Shown in pieces: positions 1 to 5,512 of a stretch of 5,512 nucleotides of DNA. The stretch's first letter is position 1. Each line of letters begins with the position of its first letter. Origin of the DNA: Planctomycetota bacterium (lineage in GTDB: Bacteria; Planctomycetota; PUPC01; JABMSA01; JAUWKK01); NCBI GenBank assembly GCA_030614245.1, contig JAUWKK010000208.1, positions 1 to 5,512 of the forward strand. Reading direction: 5' to 3'. Below the pieces are notes generated by a model. That model had not been told where the DNA came from, ran no database searches, and saw only the letters and a program-made list of their open reading frames with translations. Both the position numbers and the translations under genes were made by a program.

Positions 1-69
1 CGCCGTGGGTGAAGATGACCCACCATGTCTTCAGCCCCGAATGGGGCGAAATAGAATAGCCCACGGCAT
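1..69. repeat. REP-like palindromic repeat, unit 1
   Basis: First copy of a tandem repeat of about 69 bp; the second copy starts at 70. Three inverted repeats can be seen. GAAGA (11-15) pairs with TCTTC (28-32). GCCCC (34-38) pairs with GGGGC (43-47) around a GAAT loop. CCCACGGC (60-67) pairs with GCCGTGGG (71-78) of the next unit across the junction, with only ATC in the loop. The unit opens with the same GCCGTGGG arm (2-9), so its partner arm probably lies just upstream of the window and the array may continue there. It has no convincing coding content. Its structure resembles REP/BIME-type intergenic elements; the family name is not known to me. Confidence 0.8.
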
Positions 70-124
70 CGCCGTGGGTGAAGATGACCCCACCATGTCT
101 TCAGCCCCGCAGGGGCGAGATAGA
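70..124. repeat. REP-like palindromic repeat, unit 2 (3' truncated)
   Basis: Second copy of the unit at 1-69. It is nearly identical through ATAGA (120-124) and then diverges, so it lacks the closing CCCACGGC arm. Differences from unit 1 are one extra C in the C-run near 87-91, a shortened loop in the second hairpin (GCCCC 104-108, GCA loop, GGGGC 112-116), and a few substitutions after it. Changes in the loop with both stem arms kept suggest that the hairpin is what is conserved. GAAGA (80-84) and TCTTC (98-102) are also kept. Confidence 0.8.
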
Positions 125-131
125 CTCCACT

Positions 132-164
132 GGCGGGAAATCCTCGCCCGGTGGCCGCCTTTTT
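132..164 (+). terminator. weak intrinsic terminator candidate
   Basis: GGCGG (132-136) can pair with CCGCC (155-159), and TTTTT (160-164) follows directly. The stem is only 5 bp and the loop is 18 nt, so it is a poor terminator on its own. If real, it would end transcription arriving from the left, through the repeat array, before the lysA promoter. No upstream gene is visible to support it. Confidence 0.25.
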
Positions 165-166
165 GC

Positions 167-195
167 TTGCATTGGCAGGCGCACGCCTGTAAAAT
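167..195 (+). promoter_or_regulatory. sigma70-type promoter before lysA
   Basis: TTGCAT (167-172) and TAAAAT (190-195) match the -35 consensus at 4 of 6 bases and the -10 consensus at 5 of 6, with an ideal 17-nt spacer. A start site near 202 would give a leader of about 55 nt before the lysA ATG at 257. This is the best promoter-like pair I found in the 256 bases upstream of lysA. It is a consensus match only, and Planctomycetota-type promoters are poorly defined. Confidence 0.5.
176..189. promoter_or_regulatory. inverted repeat in promoter spacer, possible operator
   Basis: CAGGCG (176-181) and CGCCTG (184-189) form a perfect 6-bp inverted repeat around a 2-nt centre. It lies wholly between the predicted -35 and -10 boxes, where a bound repressor would block RNA polymerase. 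No regulator is encoded nearby and the site could be chance in GC-rich DNA, so the operator role is inference. Confidence 0.3.
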
Positions 196-256
196 CTTGT
201 ATTCCAGATGAGCCGGGCAAGCGGGTCTGGAAGGCTATAGGTAAGAAAAACGGCCT

Positions 257-1528
257 ATGGAGTTCTTCGAGTACCGCGAGGGCGGGCTTAGCGCGGAAGA
301 GGTTTCGCTGAGCGAAGTCGCTTCGGCTGTAGGTACGCCGTGTTATGTTTACAGCAAGCGGGCGTTTCTGAGTCAGCTATCCGCGCTGCGCGAGGCTTTT
401 GCCGAGGCGGATCCTCTGGTCTGCTATTCGCTGAAGGCCAACAGCTCGCTGGCGATCTGCGCCGCGCTGCGCGAGGCCGGAGCCGGCTTTGATATAGTCT
501 CGGGCGGAGAGCTCTTTCGCGCGCTCAAAATCGGCGCCGATCCGGCCACTATCGGCTACGCGGGCGTAGGCAAGACCGAGCCCGAGATCGAGCGGGCGCT
601 CGATGCCGAAGTGCTGCTCTTCAATGTCGAATCGGTGAACGAGGCGCGCGCAATAAATCACGTGGCATCGCGGATGGGCGTAGTAGCGCGCATCGCACTG
701 CGGCTTAATCCTGACGTCGACGCCAATACGCACAGCTATACAACTACCGGGAAGAAGGAGAACAAGTTCGGGATCGAGTTTTCCCAGGCGCGCGAGCTGA
801 TAGGTGTCCTGCGCGGCCTCGACGCGGTCGATCTCGCCGGATTTCACCTGCATCTGGGCTCTCCCATCAGCACTGTCGAGCCGTATCTTGCCGGCCTGGG
901 CAAGCTGCTGCCGTTCATCGAAGAGGCCCGCTCGAACGGCGTTGACGTGCGTTACATCAACGTAGGCGGCGGGTACGCCATAGAATACGGCGATAACACG
1001 ACCGTCGGCCCGGCCGAGTATGCCGCGGCCATAGTACCGCTGGCGAAGAAGTCCGGCTGCAAGCTGATAATGGAGCCTGGGCGATTCATCATCGGCAACG
1101 CCGGCGTGCTGCTCACAAGCGTGACGTATCTGAAGCGTACGCCGACGAAGGCCTTCGCCATCTGCGACGCCGCGATGAACGACCTGATCCGCCCGGCGCT
1201 TTACGGCTCGTACCACCGCATCTGGCCGGTTAAGACGAGTTTGCCGGTCGATGCTTATGACGACCCCGGCGGCGAAGGCGGGCAGATCGTCGACGTAGTA
1301 GGGCCGGTGTGCGAGAGCGGCGATTTCTTCGCGAAGGGCCGCAGGCTGCCGGACCTGTCCGAAGGCGACCTGCTGGCGGTCTTCAGCGCGGGAGCGTATG
1401 GGATGACGATGGGCAGCAACTACAACTCGCGCCCGAGGCCGTGTGAAGTGCTGATCGACGGCGCGGAGTATCGCGTGATTCGCAGGCGAGAGACGTATGA
1501 TGATCTCATCAGGGGTGAAGTATTCTAA
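257..1528 (+). CDS. lysA: diaminopimelate decarboxylase (EC 4.1.1.20)
   Basis: This cytoplasmic PLP enzyme converts meso-diaminopimelate to L-lysine and CO2, the last step of bacterial lysine synthesis. The 423-residue protein is a usual length for LysA and has both domains. The N-terminal alanine-racemase-like barrel carries the PLP lysine in YSLKANS (K60), FDIVSGGEL (78-86), HLHLGS (197-202), the phosphate-binding GGGY (237-240) and EPGR (273-276). The C-terminal barrel carries MNDLIRPALYGSYH (307-320), the catalytic cysteine in CESGDFFA (C352) and the PLP-contacting tyrosine region AYGMTMGSNYNSRPRP (380-395). DAAMNDLIRPALYG and CESGD separate LysA from ornithine or arginine decarboxylases of the same fold. 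The start is fixed by an in-frame TAA at 242-244 with no other start codon between. No good Shine-Dalgarno sequence lies before it; the nearest AGG (239-241) is about 15 nt away. No other lysine-pathway gene is visible. Confidence 0.96.
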   Translation: MEFFEYREGGLSAEEVSLSEVASAVGTPCYVYSKRAFLSQLSALREAFAEADPLVCYSLKANSSLAICAALREAGAGFDIVSGGELFRALKIGADPATIGYAGVGKTEPEIERALDAEVLLFNVESVNEARAINHVASRMGVVARIALRLNPDVDANTHSYTTTGKKENKFGIEFSQARELIGVLRGLDAVDLAGFHLHLGSPISTVEPYLAGLGKLLPFIEEARSNGVDVRYINVGGGYAIEYGDNTTVGPAEYAAAIVPLAKKSGCKLIMEPGRFIIGNAGVLLTSVTYLKRTPTKAFAICDAAMNDLIRPALYGSYHRIWPVKTSLPVDAYDDPGGEGGQIVDVVGPVCESGDFFAKGRRLPDLSEGDLLAVFSAGAYGMTMGSNYNSRPRPCEVLIDGAEYRVIRRRETYDDLIRGEVF

Positions 1529-1604
1529 GGTTTACAGGGCCGGAGGGCGTGACCGACGGCCGAGATTGTGACAAAGCGTGTTGCGGATAAGCAGCAGCAT
1601 CGAG

Positions 1605-1609
1605 AGGAG
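1605..1609 (+). promoter_or_regulatory. ribosome binding site deciding the start at 1616
   Basis: AGGAG sits 6 nt before the ATG at 1616. A GTG at 1568 in the same frame would add 16 mostly charged residues ahead of the signal peptide and has no such site. The AGGAG therefore settles the start. Confidence 0.8.
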
Positions 1610-1615
1610 AAGATA

Positions 1616-2944
1616 ATGGTAAAGAGTGTTCGACCAGCATGGCTGATACTAGCCGCCCTGCTCGTCTGCGGCCCCGTAATGGCGGCGGAGCAGGTCAACT
1701 TTGAAGACCTGCTGATTGATGAAGAAGACCGGCCGAAGAAGCTGACGGACGAGCAAAAGGCGTTCGAGAATGCCCAGGTGCCGTTCAAGGCGTTTCTCGA
1801 CAATTGCGCTGACAAGGACTGGGACAAGGCGTCGGCGAGCATGAAGGAAGTGCTGCGGATGAACCTCAGCCCCGAGAACTGCCGCAAGCTCCGGAATCTG
1901 GCGTCCTCGCGGCAGATCGTCGCTATCTTCGCCGAGGCACCGGCGTCTTTGCAGGACCTCTTCAAGAGGATGCTCAAGCGAGCGGAGGAGGGCAGGCGCG
2001 AGTGGATCAAGGATCCGCAGCGCATTGCGAAGATCATCAAACAGGTGCTGGAGGGCGACCACCCGGAAATGATGCTGGCCATTCGCGAGCTGACCATCGC
2101 GGGGCAGTATGCAGCCCCGCAGCTCGTCGAGGTCCTGATGGACGAGACAAACCGCACGGCGCGCACGAGGGCGGCGCTGGCACTCAAGGCCTGCGACGAA
2201 AGCGTTGTGCTCCCATTGGCGGAAGCACTCCTCGGCGCGACCGATCATGTCCGCCAGGATATCTGCCTCATACTCCGCGAGTCTCCGAGAAGCAAGAACC
2301 TCATCCCCGATCAGCGGGTGATGCCCGCCCTCAAGACGATCGTGCAGGATATCTCCATCAATCGCGCCACGCGGGAAGAAGCTCTCAAGACGATGAGCAT
2401 GATCAAGGACGTCCCCGTCGCAACACTGCCGGCCGCTCAGCAGCTTTACTACCTCGAAGCCGGGAAGTACTACCGCCGGGACGTGACAATCGTCGAGCGG
2501 TCATCCCAGGATCACATCATCTGGGCGTGGAACGGCAAGCTCGTCGGACGTGTCGTCCCCAAATGCGTCTACTACCTCGAGATGGCCGAAAAGTATTGCC
2601 GCAAGGCTCTCGAGATCGATCCGAACTATGAGAAAGTCAAGCCGCTGCTGATTTGCGTGCTCTACGCACAGTACCACACTGCCGGCGAGGTGCTGGCAGC
2701 GTCGGCAAAGGTTCCTGATGCACTCCCCGAGAAGACCATTGCCGGCCTCAAAGCCCGCAGGGCCCGTCTCGCCGCCATCATCAACACGCTCCCTGCGCTG
2801 GGCAAGAAGCACTACTATGCAGCCTTGCAGATGGCACTTGACGATCAGCAGGACAGCGTGGCGGTTTCGTGCGTTGACGTGCTCAAACAGCTCGGCACCA
2901 GCCGGGAACTCGTCCCTGCGACCGTGGCCAGGAAGAAGCCCTAG
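1616..2944 (+). CDS. secreted HEAT/TPR-like repeat protein, function unknown
   Basis: A 442-residue exported protein that I cannot assign to a named family. Residues 1-23 look like a signal peptide: basic start, hydrophobic core around 9-18, and a V-M-A cleavage motif before AEQ. The cysteine at 18 is preceded by LLV, a poor lipobox, so a soluble periplasmic protein is more likely than a lipoprotein. Residues 24-140 are charged and mostly helical. Residues about 145-265 are HEAT-like helix pairs, for example APQLVEVL and TRAALALKACDE. Residues 275-315 include an aromatic WAWN motif (303-306). Residues about 316-350 read as a TPR-like unit (YLEMAEKYCRKALEIDPNYE). HEAT-like helices return at 395-430. 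No catalytic motif is visible, so a scaffold or binding role is likely. It lies 87 nt after lysA and 69 nt before a second exported HEAT protein, probably its partner. Confidence 0.85.
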   Translation: MVKSVRPAWLILAALLVCGPVMAAEQVNFEDLLIDEEDRPKKLTDEQKAFENAQVPFKAFLDNCADKDWDKASASMKEVLRMNLSPENCRKLRNLASSRQIVAIFAEAPASLQDLFKRMLKRAEEGRREWIKDPQRIAKIIKQVLEGDHPEMMLAIRELTIAGQYAAPQLVEVLMDETNRTARTRAALALKACDESVVLPLAEALLGATDHVRQDICLILRESPRSKNLIPDQRVMPALKTIVQDISINRATREEALKTMSMIKDVPVATLPAAQQLYYLEAGKYYRRDVTIVERSSQDHIIWAWNGKLVGRVVPKCVYYLEMAEKYCRKALEIDPNYEKVKPLLICVLYAQYHTAGEVLAASAKVPDALPEKTIAGLKARRARLAAIINTLPALGKKHYYAALQMALDDQQDSVAVSCVDVLKQLGTSRELVPATVARKKP

Positions 2945-3000
2945 GGCCAGGTTTAACCGTAGTCATGCTTCATAGACCGCTAGAAGAGCAATATCCCAGG

Positions 3001-3006
3001 AAAGGA
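3001..3006 (+). promoter_or_regulatory. ribosome binding site for the gene at 3014
   Basis: AAAGGA (part of AGGAAAGGA, 2998-3006) lies 7 nt before the ATG at 3014. It supports that start, which also begins a clean signal peptide. Confidence 0.7.
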
Positions 3007-3013
3007 CCCAACT

Positions 3014-4105
3014 ATGAGAACTAAGACAATGCTGATCCTGATCGGTGTCGCGGCCATAGCAGCCACGGTGCAGGCGGGCGAAGAGGTGAATCCACTATCT
3101 ATCGGTGCGACTGAGCCGACCGCGCCCGCGGTTGCGCTCGATGCAGCCGCCATCTCGAATGCGCTCACCTCGTCCAGCAAACAAGTTCGTTATCATGCAG
3201 CCGCCGCACTGGCGAAATACGGCACGAAGATGCCGTACCAGAACTGCGAGATGGTCGTCCCGCTGTTGAGCCAGGCGCTCAGCGAAAGAGGCGCCCGTGT
3301 GGCGCTCGTCGCCGCCAAGGACGTACAGATCGTTAATCTCCTCAAGGAAGCCCTCAAGCGGAAGGGCTACATAGTCGACATTGCCACCAGCGAAAGCGGC
3401 GCGATCAACGTCGGCCTCAGCGCTCCACTGAAGGACGTCATAATAATCGAGGCCACGATGAAGACCGCCTTCAAGGTATTCTCGCGCGACTACCGCACGG
3501 CAGGCCGCGCGAAGGTGCTGATCGCCGGTGAGGGCAACATCGACAGCCTCCGCGGCGGGCTCGGCGGCCGCGTTGCCGGGTTCATCAGCACGCCGGCCGA
3601 CGCCAACTCGGTCGAAGCCGCCCTAATCGATGTTCTCAAGGGCCTCCCCGCTCCGCCGGCGAAGAGCCTCGCCGCCGAGTTCAACCAGCTCGCCGCCGAA
3701 CCGCTCGCTAACACATCTCCCGAGCGTTATCCGCTTGCCGACGCTACGCCGGCGCTCATCAACGCGCTTAAACTGCCGGACAGCATCAAGCTGCCCGCGA
3801 TGAAGGCCATCGCCGGGATCGGTGCCCCCGAGGCGACACCGGCGCTCATCGTGCTTGCCGGCGATAGCACCGCCAGCGTACAGGCACGAATTGCCGCAAT
3901 CGAGACCATCGACGCCATAGCACGCAAGGCTGGAGCGCTTGACGCCACGGCAAAGGAACTGTTAGACCGCCTGATGCTCGGCTCCAATATCGACATCCGC
4001 CGGGCCGCCGCCATAGTGCTCGGCGCCAACGATCCCGTCGATTCGGCACTCGAGCGCCTGCTCGCAAATCCGAAGACCATCGTCGACGAGACTGTCGGCA
4101 GATAG
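3014..4105 (+). CDS. secreted HEAT-repeat protein with degenerate receiver domain
   Basis: A 363-residue exported protein of unknown function. Residues 1-21 form a signal peptide (MRTK start, core MLILIGVAAIAA, cleavage after V-Q-A). Residues 42-92 are HEAT-like (VRYHAAAALAKYG). Residues about 95-210 follow the alternating strand-helix order of a response-regulator receiver: strands at 96-101 (VALVAA), 120-124, 141-146 (DVIIIE), 166-171 (AKVLIA) and 187-192 (VAGFIS), then a final helix after TPAD. The phosphorylation residues are missing: the acidic pair is replaced by A100-A101, the acceptor aspartate by E146, the Thr/Ser of strand 4 by alanine, and the lysine before the conserved proline by T193. 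Residues about 217-352 are further HEAT repeats (ATPALINAL, ATPALIVLAGD, IRRAAAIVLGA). A binding or scaffold role is the best guess. The receiver assignment rests on fold pattern alone. Confidence 0.85.
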   Translation: MRTKTMLILIGVAAIAATVQAGEEVNPLSIGATEPTAPAVALDAAAISNALTSSSKQVRYHAAAALAKYGTKMPYQNCEMVVPLLSQALSERGARVALVAAKDVQIVNLLKEALKRKGYIVDIATSESGAINVGLSAPLKDVIIIEATMKTAFKVFSRDYRTAGRAKVLIAGEGNIDSLRGGLGGRVAGFISTPADANSVEAALIDVLKGLPAPPAKSLAAEFNQLAAEPLANTSPERYPLADATPALINALKLPDSIKLPAMKAIAGIGAPEATPALIVLAGDSTASVQARIAAIETIDAIARKAGALDATAKELLDRLMLGSNIDIRRAAAIVLGANDPVDSALERLLANPKTIVDETVGR

Positions 4106-4234
4106 ATTTCGCCTTGACGGCCACTCCAGTTCGAAGCCGGCATCCCCGAGCCCAACGGGTCTGCACAATGGCACGCGCGGCGGGCTCCGGCGCCGGACGC
4201 TGCTCCCTGGCCACCAGGTCCCCTCGAGTCTCGC

Positions 4235-5512
4235 ATGCAGATGAGACCCCAAGCCGCTCGCGACCGCATACTAATCGCACTGTTGACCATAATCTTGCCG
4301 GCCTTGCCTTCGTGCATCTGGCGGTGGAAGGAACCCGCGCCCCCGCCAGTGCAGGCCGAGAAGATCGATACGCGGCGCTGGGCAGCGGGTGTACCGCTCG
4401 GCGGAATCGGCGCGGGCAAGATCGAACTGCTCACAGACGGCAGCATCGGCAACCTGACGATCAACAACAACCATGCCCGGCCGATCGCCGCACCGCGAGC
4501 CTGCTTCGCGGCACTCCGCGTCCGGGCCGGCGAGCGGCAGATCGCCCGCATGCTCCGGCTGCATACCGACAGCGAATACGGAAATGTCGCGAACGCCCCG
4601 CGCACGCTCTACAGGGGCGCGTGGCCGCGAGCGCAGATTGATTTTCTAGACCCCGCCCTGCCGGCGGACGTCCAGATCGAGGCGTTCTCGCCGATCATCC
4701 CCGGCAATGCCAAGGACAGCTCGCTGCCGGTGACCGTATTCCGCTTCAGGATCACCAATCGTCACGACAGCGAGATCGACGCTACCGTCGTCATGTCGTG
4801 GGAGAACGTGCTCGGGATCGGCGCCGGCGCCCCGGCGTGGGACACCGTGGATGGCAACGACCAGCGCGAGCAGCGCATCGCGGGCCTGCGCGGGGTCTCG
4901 TTCACAACCGGGCGGCGATACGCCGGCAAGCGGGCCAACGCCGTCGGTGAGTACTTCATCGGCGCTCGCGACGACGGCGCCACGATCACCGTCCGCCGCT
5001 CCTGGAATGCCGCCGGGCGGAATATACCCTTCTGGCGGCACCTGACGCAGACGGGCAAGCTCGACCCGTCACCCCTCGACGTTCCCGCCGGCAGCGACGG
5101 GCATTACCATCCGGCGGCGGCCATCGCATCACGCGCCAGAATCCCCAAAGGCGAGATGCGCGAGTTCCTGTTCGTCCTGGCATGGTTCACGCCGAGCTTC
5201 TTCACCGATCAGGCCACCGACCACGGGCACTACTACACCAACCACTTCGACGGCGCTCCGGCCGTGGCGGCATATACCGCAGAGAACCTCGCCCGGCTTT
5301 ACAGGCGCACCATCGAATGGCACGGCATCATCCGGGACTCGAACCTGCCGGGATGGTTCCAGAACAGGTTGATCGACGGCGCATCGATTATGTCGAGCAC
5401 GACGCTCCTGACGAAAGACCGCAAATTCGCGTTCATATCGGACCCGACCGGTGGTGCGCTCGTGGCCGCCCCGCGGGCGGCCGACCGCCCCCGGGCCCTC
5501 ACTAAGATCTTC
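4235..5512 (+). CDS. GH116 (GBA2-type) glycoside hydrolase, exported, 5' part only
   Basis: The frame runs open from 4235 past the window end (426 residues seen). GH116 enzymes are retaining beta-glycosidases, such as bile-acid beta-glucosidase GBA2 and bacterial beta-glucosidases and xylosidases. The N-terminal beta domain is clear: GVPLGGIGAG (52-61), Y126-R-G-A-W-P131, FSPIIPG (151-157), SSLPV (162-166), SWEN (188-191) and LAWFTP (315-320). LPGWFQNRL (371-379) marks the approach to the catalytic (alpha/alpha)6 domain, whose nucleophile and acid/base lie beyond the window, so activity and substrate cannot be judged. Residues 1-27 are a signal peptide ending in LPSC; the proline makes the lipobox imperfect, so lipid anchoring is possible but unproven. 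ATG at 4235 or 4241 can start it; no in-frame ATG, GTG or TTG lies between the TGA at 4115-4117 and 4235, and no strong ribosome binding site is seen. Confidence 0.9.
   Translation, partial: MQMRPQAARDRILIALLTIILPALPSCIWRWKEPAPPPVQAEKIDTRRWAAGVPLGGIGAGKIELLTDGSIGNLTINNNHARPIAAPRACFAALRVRAGERQIARMLRLHTDSEYGNVANAPRTLYRGAWPRAQIDFLDPALPADVQIEAFSPIIPGNAKDSSLPVTVFRFRITNRHDSEIDATVVMSWENVLGIGAGAPAWDTVDGNDQREQRIAGLRGVSFTTGRRYAGKRANAVGEYFIGARDDGATITVRRSWNAAGRNIPFWRHLTQTGKLDPSPLDVPAGSDGHYHPAAAIASRARIPKGEMREFLFVLAWFTPSFFTDQATDHGHYYTNHFDGAPAVAAYTAENLARLYRRTIEWHGIIRDSNLPGWFQNRLIDGASIMSSTTLLTKDRKFAFISDPTGGALVAAPRAADRPRALTKIF

Noticed and set aside
1..124. Repeat array read as CRISPR
   Set aside because: There are only two copies, directly abutting and without unique spacers, and the unit is much longer than a CRISPR repeat.
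204..230. CCAGA/TCTGG inverted repeat in the lysA leader as a riboswitch or attenuator
   Set aside because: It is a single 5-bp stem with a 17-nt loop. The leader of about 55 nt is far too short for a lysine riboswitch and contains no leader peptide rich in lysine codons.
5..311. Two short plus-strand open frames starting in the repeat region
   Set aside because: They run through hairpin repeats and into the start of lysA in another frame, and their N-termini are translations of the repeat unit.
377..1216. Long minus-strand open frame opposite lysA (279 codons)
   Set aside because: It lies wholly within lysA, has no recognisable domain, and is rich in Arg, Ala and Gly as expected from the complement of a GC-rich gene.
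1539..1561. GGCCG/CGGCC hairpin after lysA as a terminator
   Set aside because: The stem is 5 bp with a 13-nt loop and there is no T-tract after it, so it does not look like an intrinsic terminator.
1568..1615. GTG start at 1568 for the first HEAT protein
   Set aside because: It would place a charged 16-residue extension before the signal peptide, whereas the ATG at 1616 has AGGAG at ideal spacing.
3727..4605. Long minus-strand open frame (292 codons) across the end of the receiver/HEAT gene and the start of the GH116 gene
   Set aside because: It overlaps two genes with clear signal peptides and domains on the other strand. Its translation is low-complexity Ser/Ala/Arg without any family resemblance.
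4114..4641. Plus-strand open frame of 175 codons starting at 4114
   Set aside because: It is out of frame with the GH116 gene, whose frame holds unmistakable family motifs from 4388 onward. Its product is Arg/Pro-rich and looks like a frame shadow.

Overview
The window is GC-rich and carries four genes, all on the + strand. They are preceded by a hairpin-rich tandem repeat and a promoter-like segment. The mix of secreted HEAT-repeat proteins of no known pathway, a family GH116 glycosidase and dispersed-type palindromic repeats suggests a bacterium of the Planctomycetota or a related PVC lineage. That placement is inferred from gene style; no marker gene here proves it.

Layout. Positions 1-124 hold two copies of a roughly 69-bp repeat containing three inverted repeats, probably the edge of a longer REP-like array. 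Positions 125-256 hold a weak terminator candidate and a good sigma70-type promoter (TTGCAT, 17 nt, TAAAAT) with an inverted repeat between its two boxes. Positions 257-1528 encode diaminopimelate decarboxylase (lysA), the last step of lysine synthesis, with all its signature motifs intact. Positions 1616-2944 and 3014-4105 encode two exported alpha-helical repeat proteins, each with its own signal peptide and ribosome binding site. The first joins HEAT-like helices to a TPR-like segment. The second carries a degenerate response-regulator receiver domain between HEAT blocks. Positions 4235-5512 hold the 5' part of an exported GH116 (GBA2-type) glycosidase that runs off the window before its catalytic residues.

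How they fit together. Gaps of 87, 69 and 129 nt and a common strand allow one transcript from the promoter before lysA, but nothing proves co-transcription. lysA is a cytoplasmic housekeeping enzyme. The other three products carry export signals, so they may act together in the periplasm or on the envelope, with the HEAT proteins as scaffolds and the GH116 enzyme as a sugar-releasing activity; this is inference. The most unusual item is the receiver-like domain in an exported protein. It has lost the acidic pair, the phospho-acceptor aspartate (now glutamate) and the conserved lysine, so it cannot be a normal two-component receiver.
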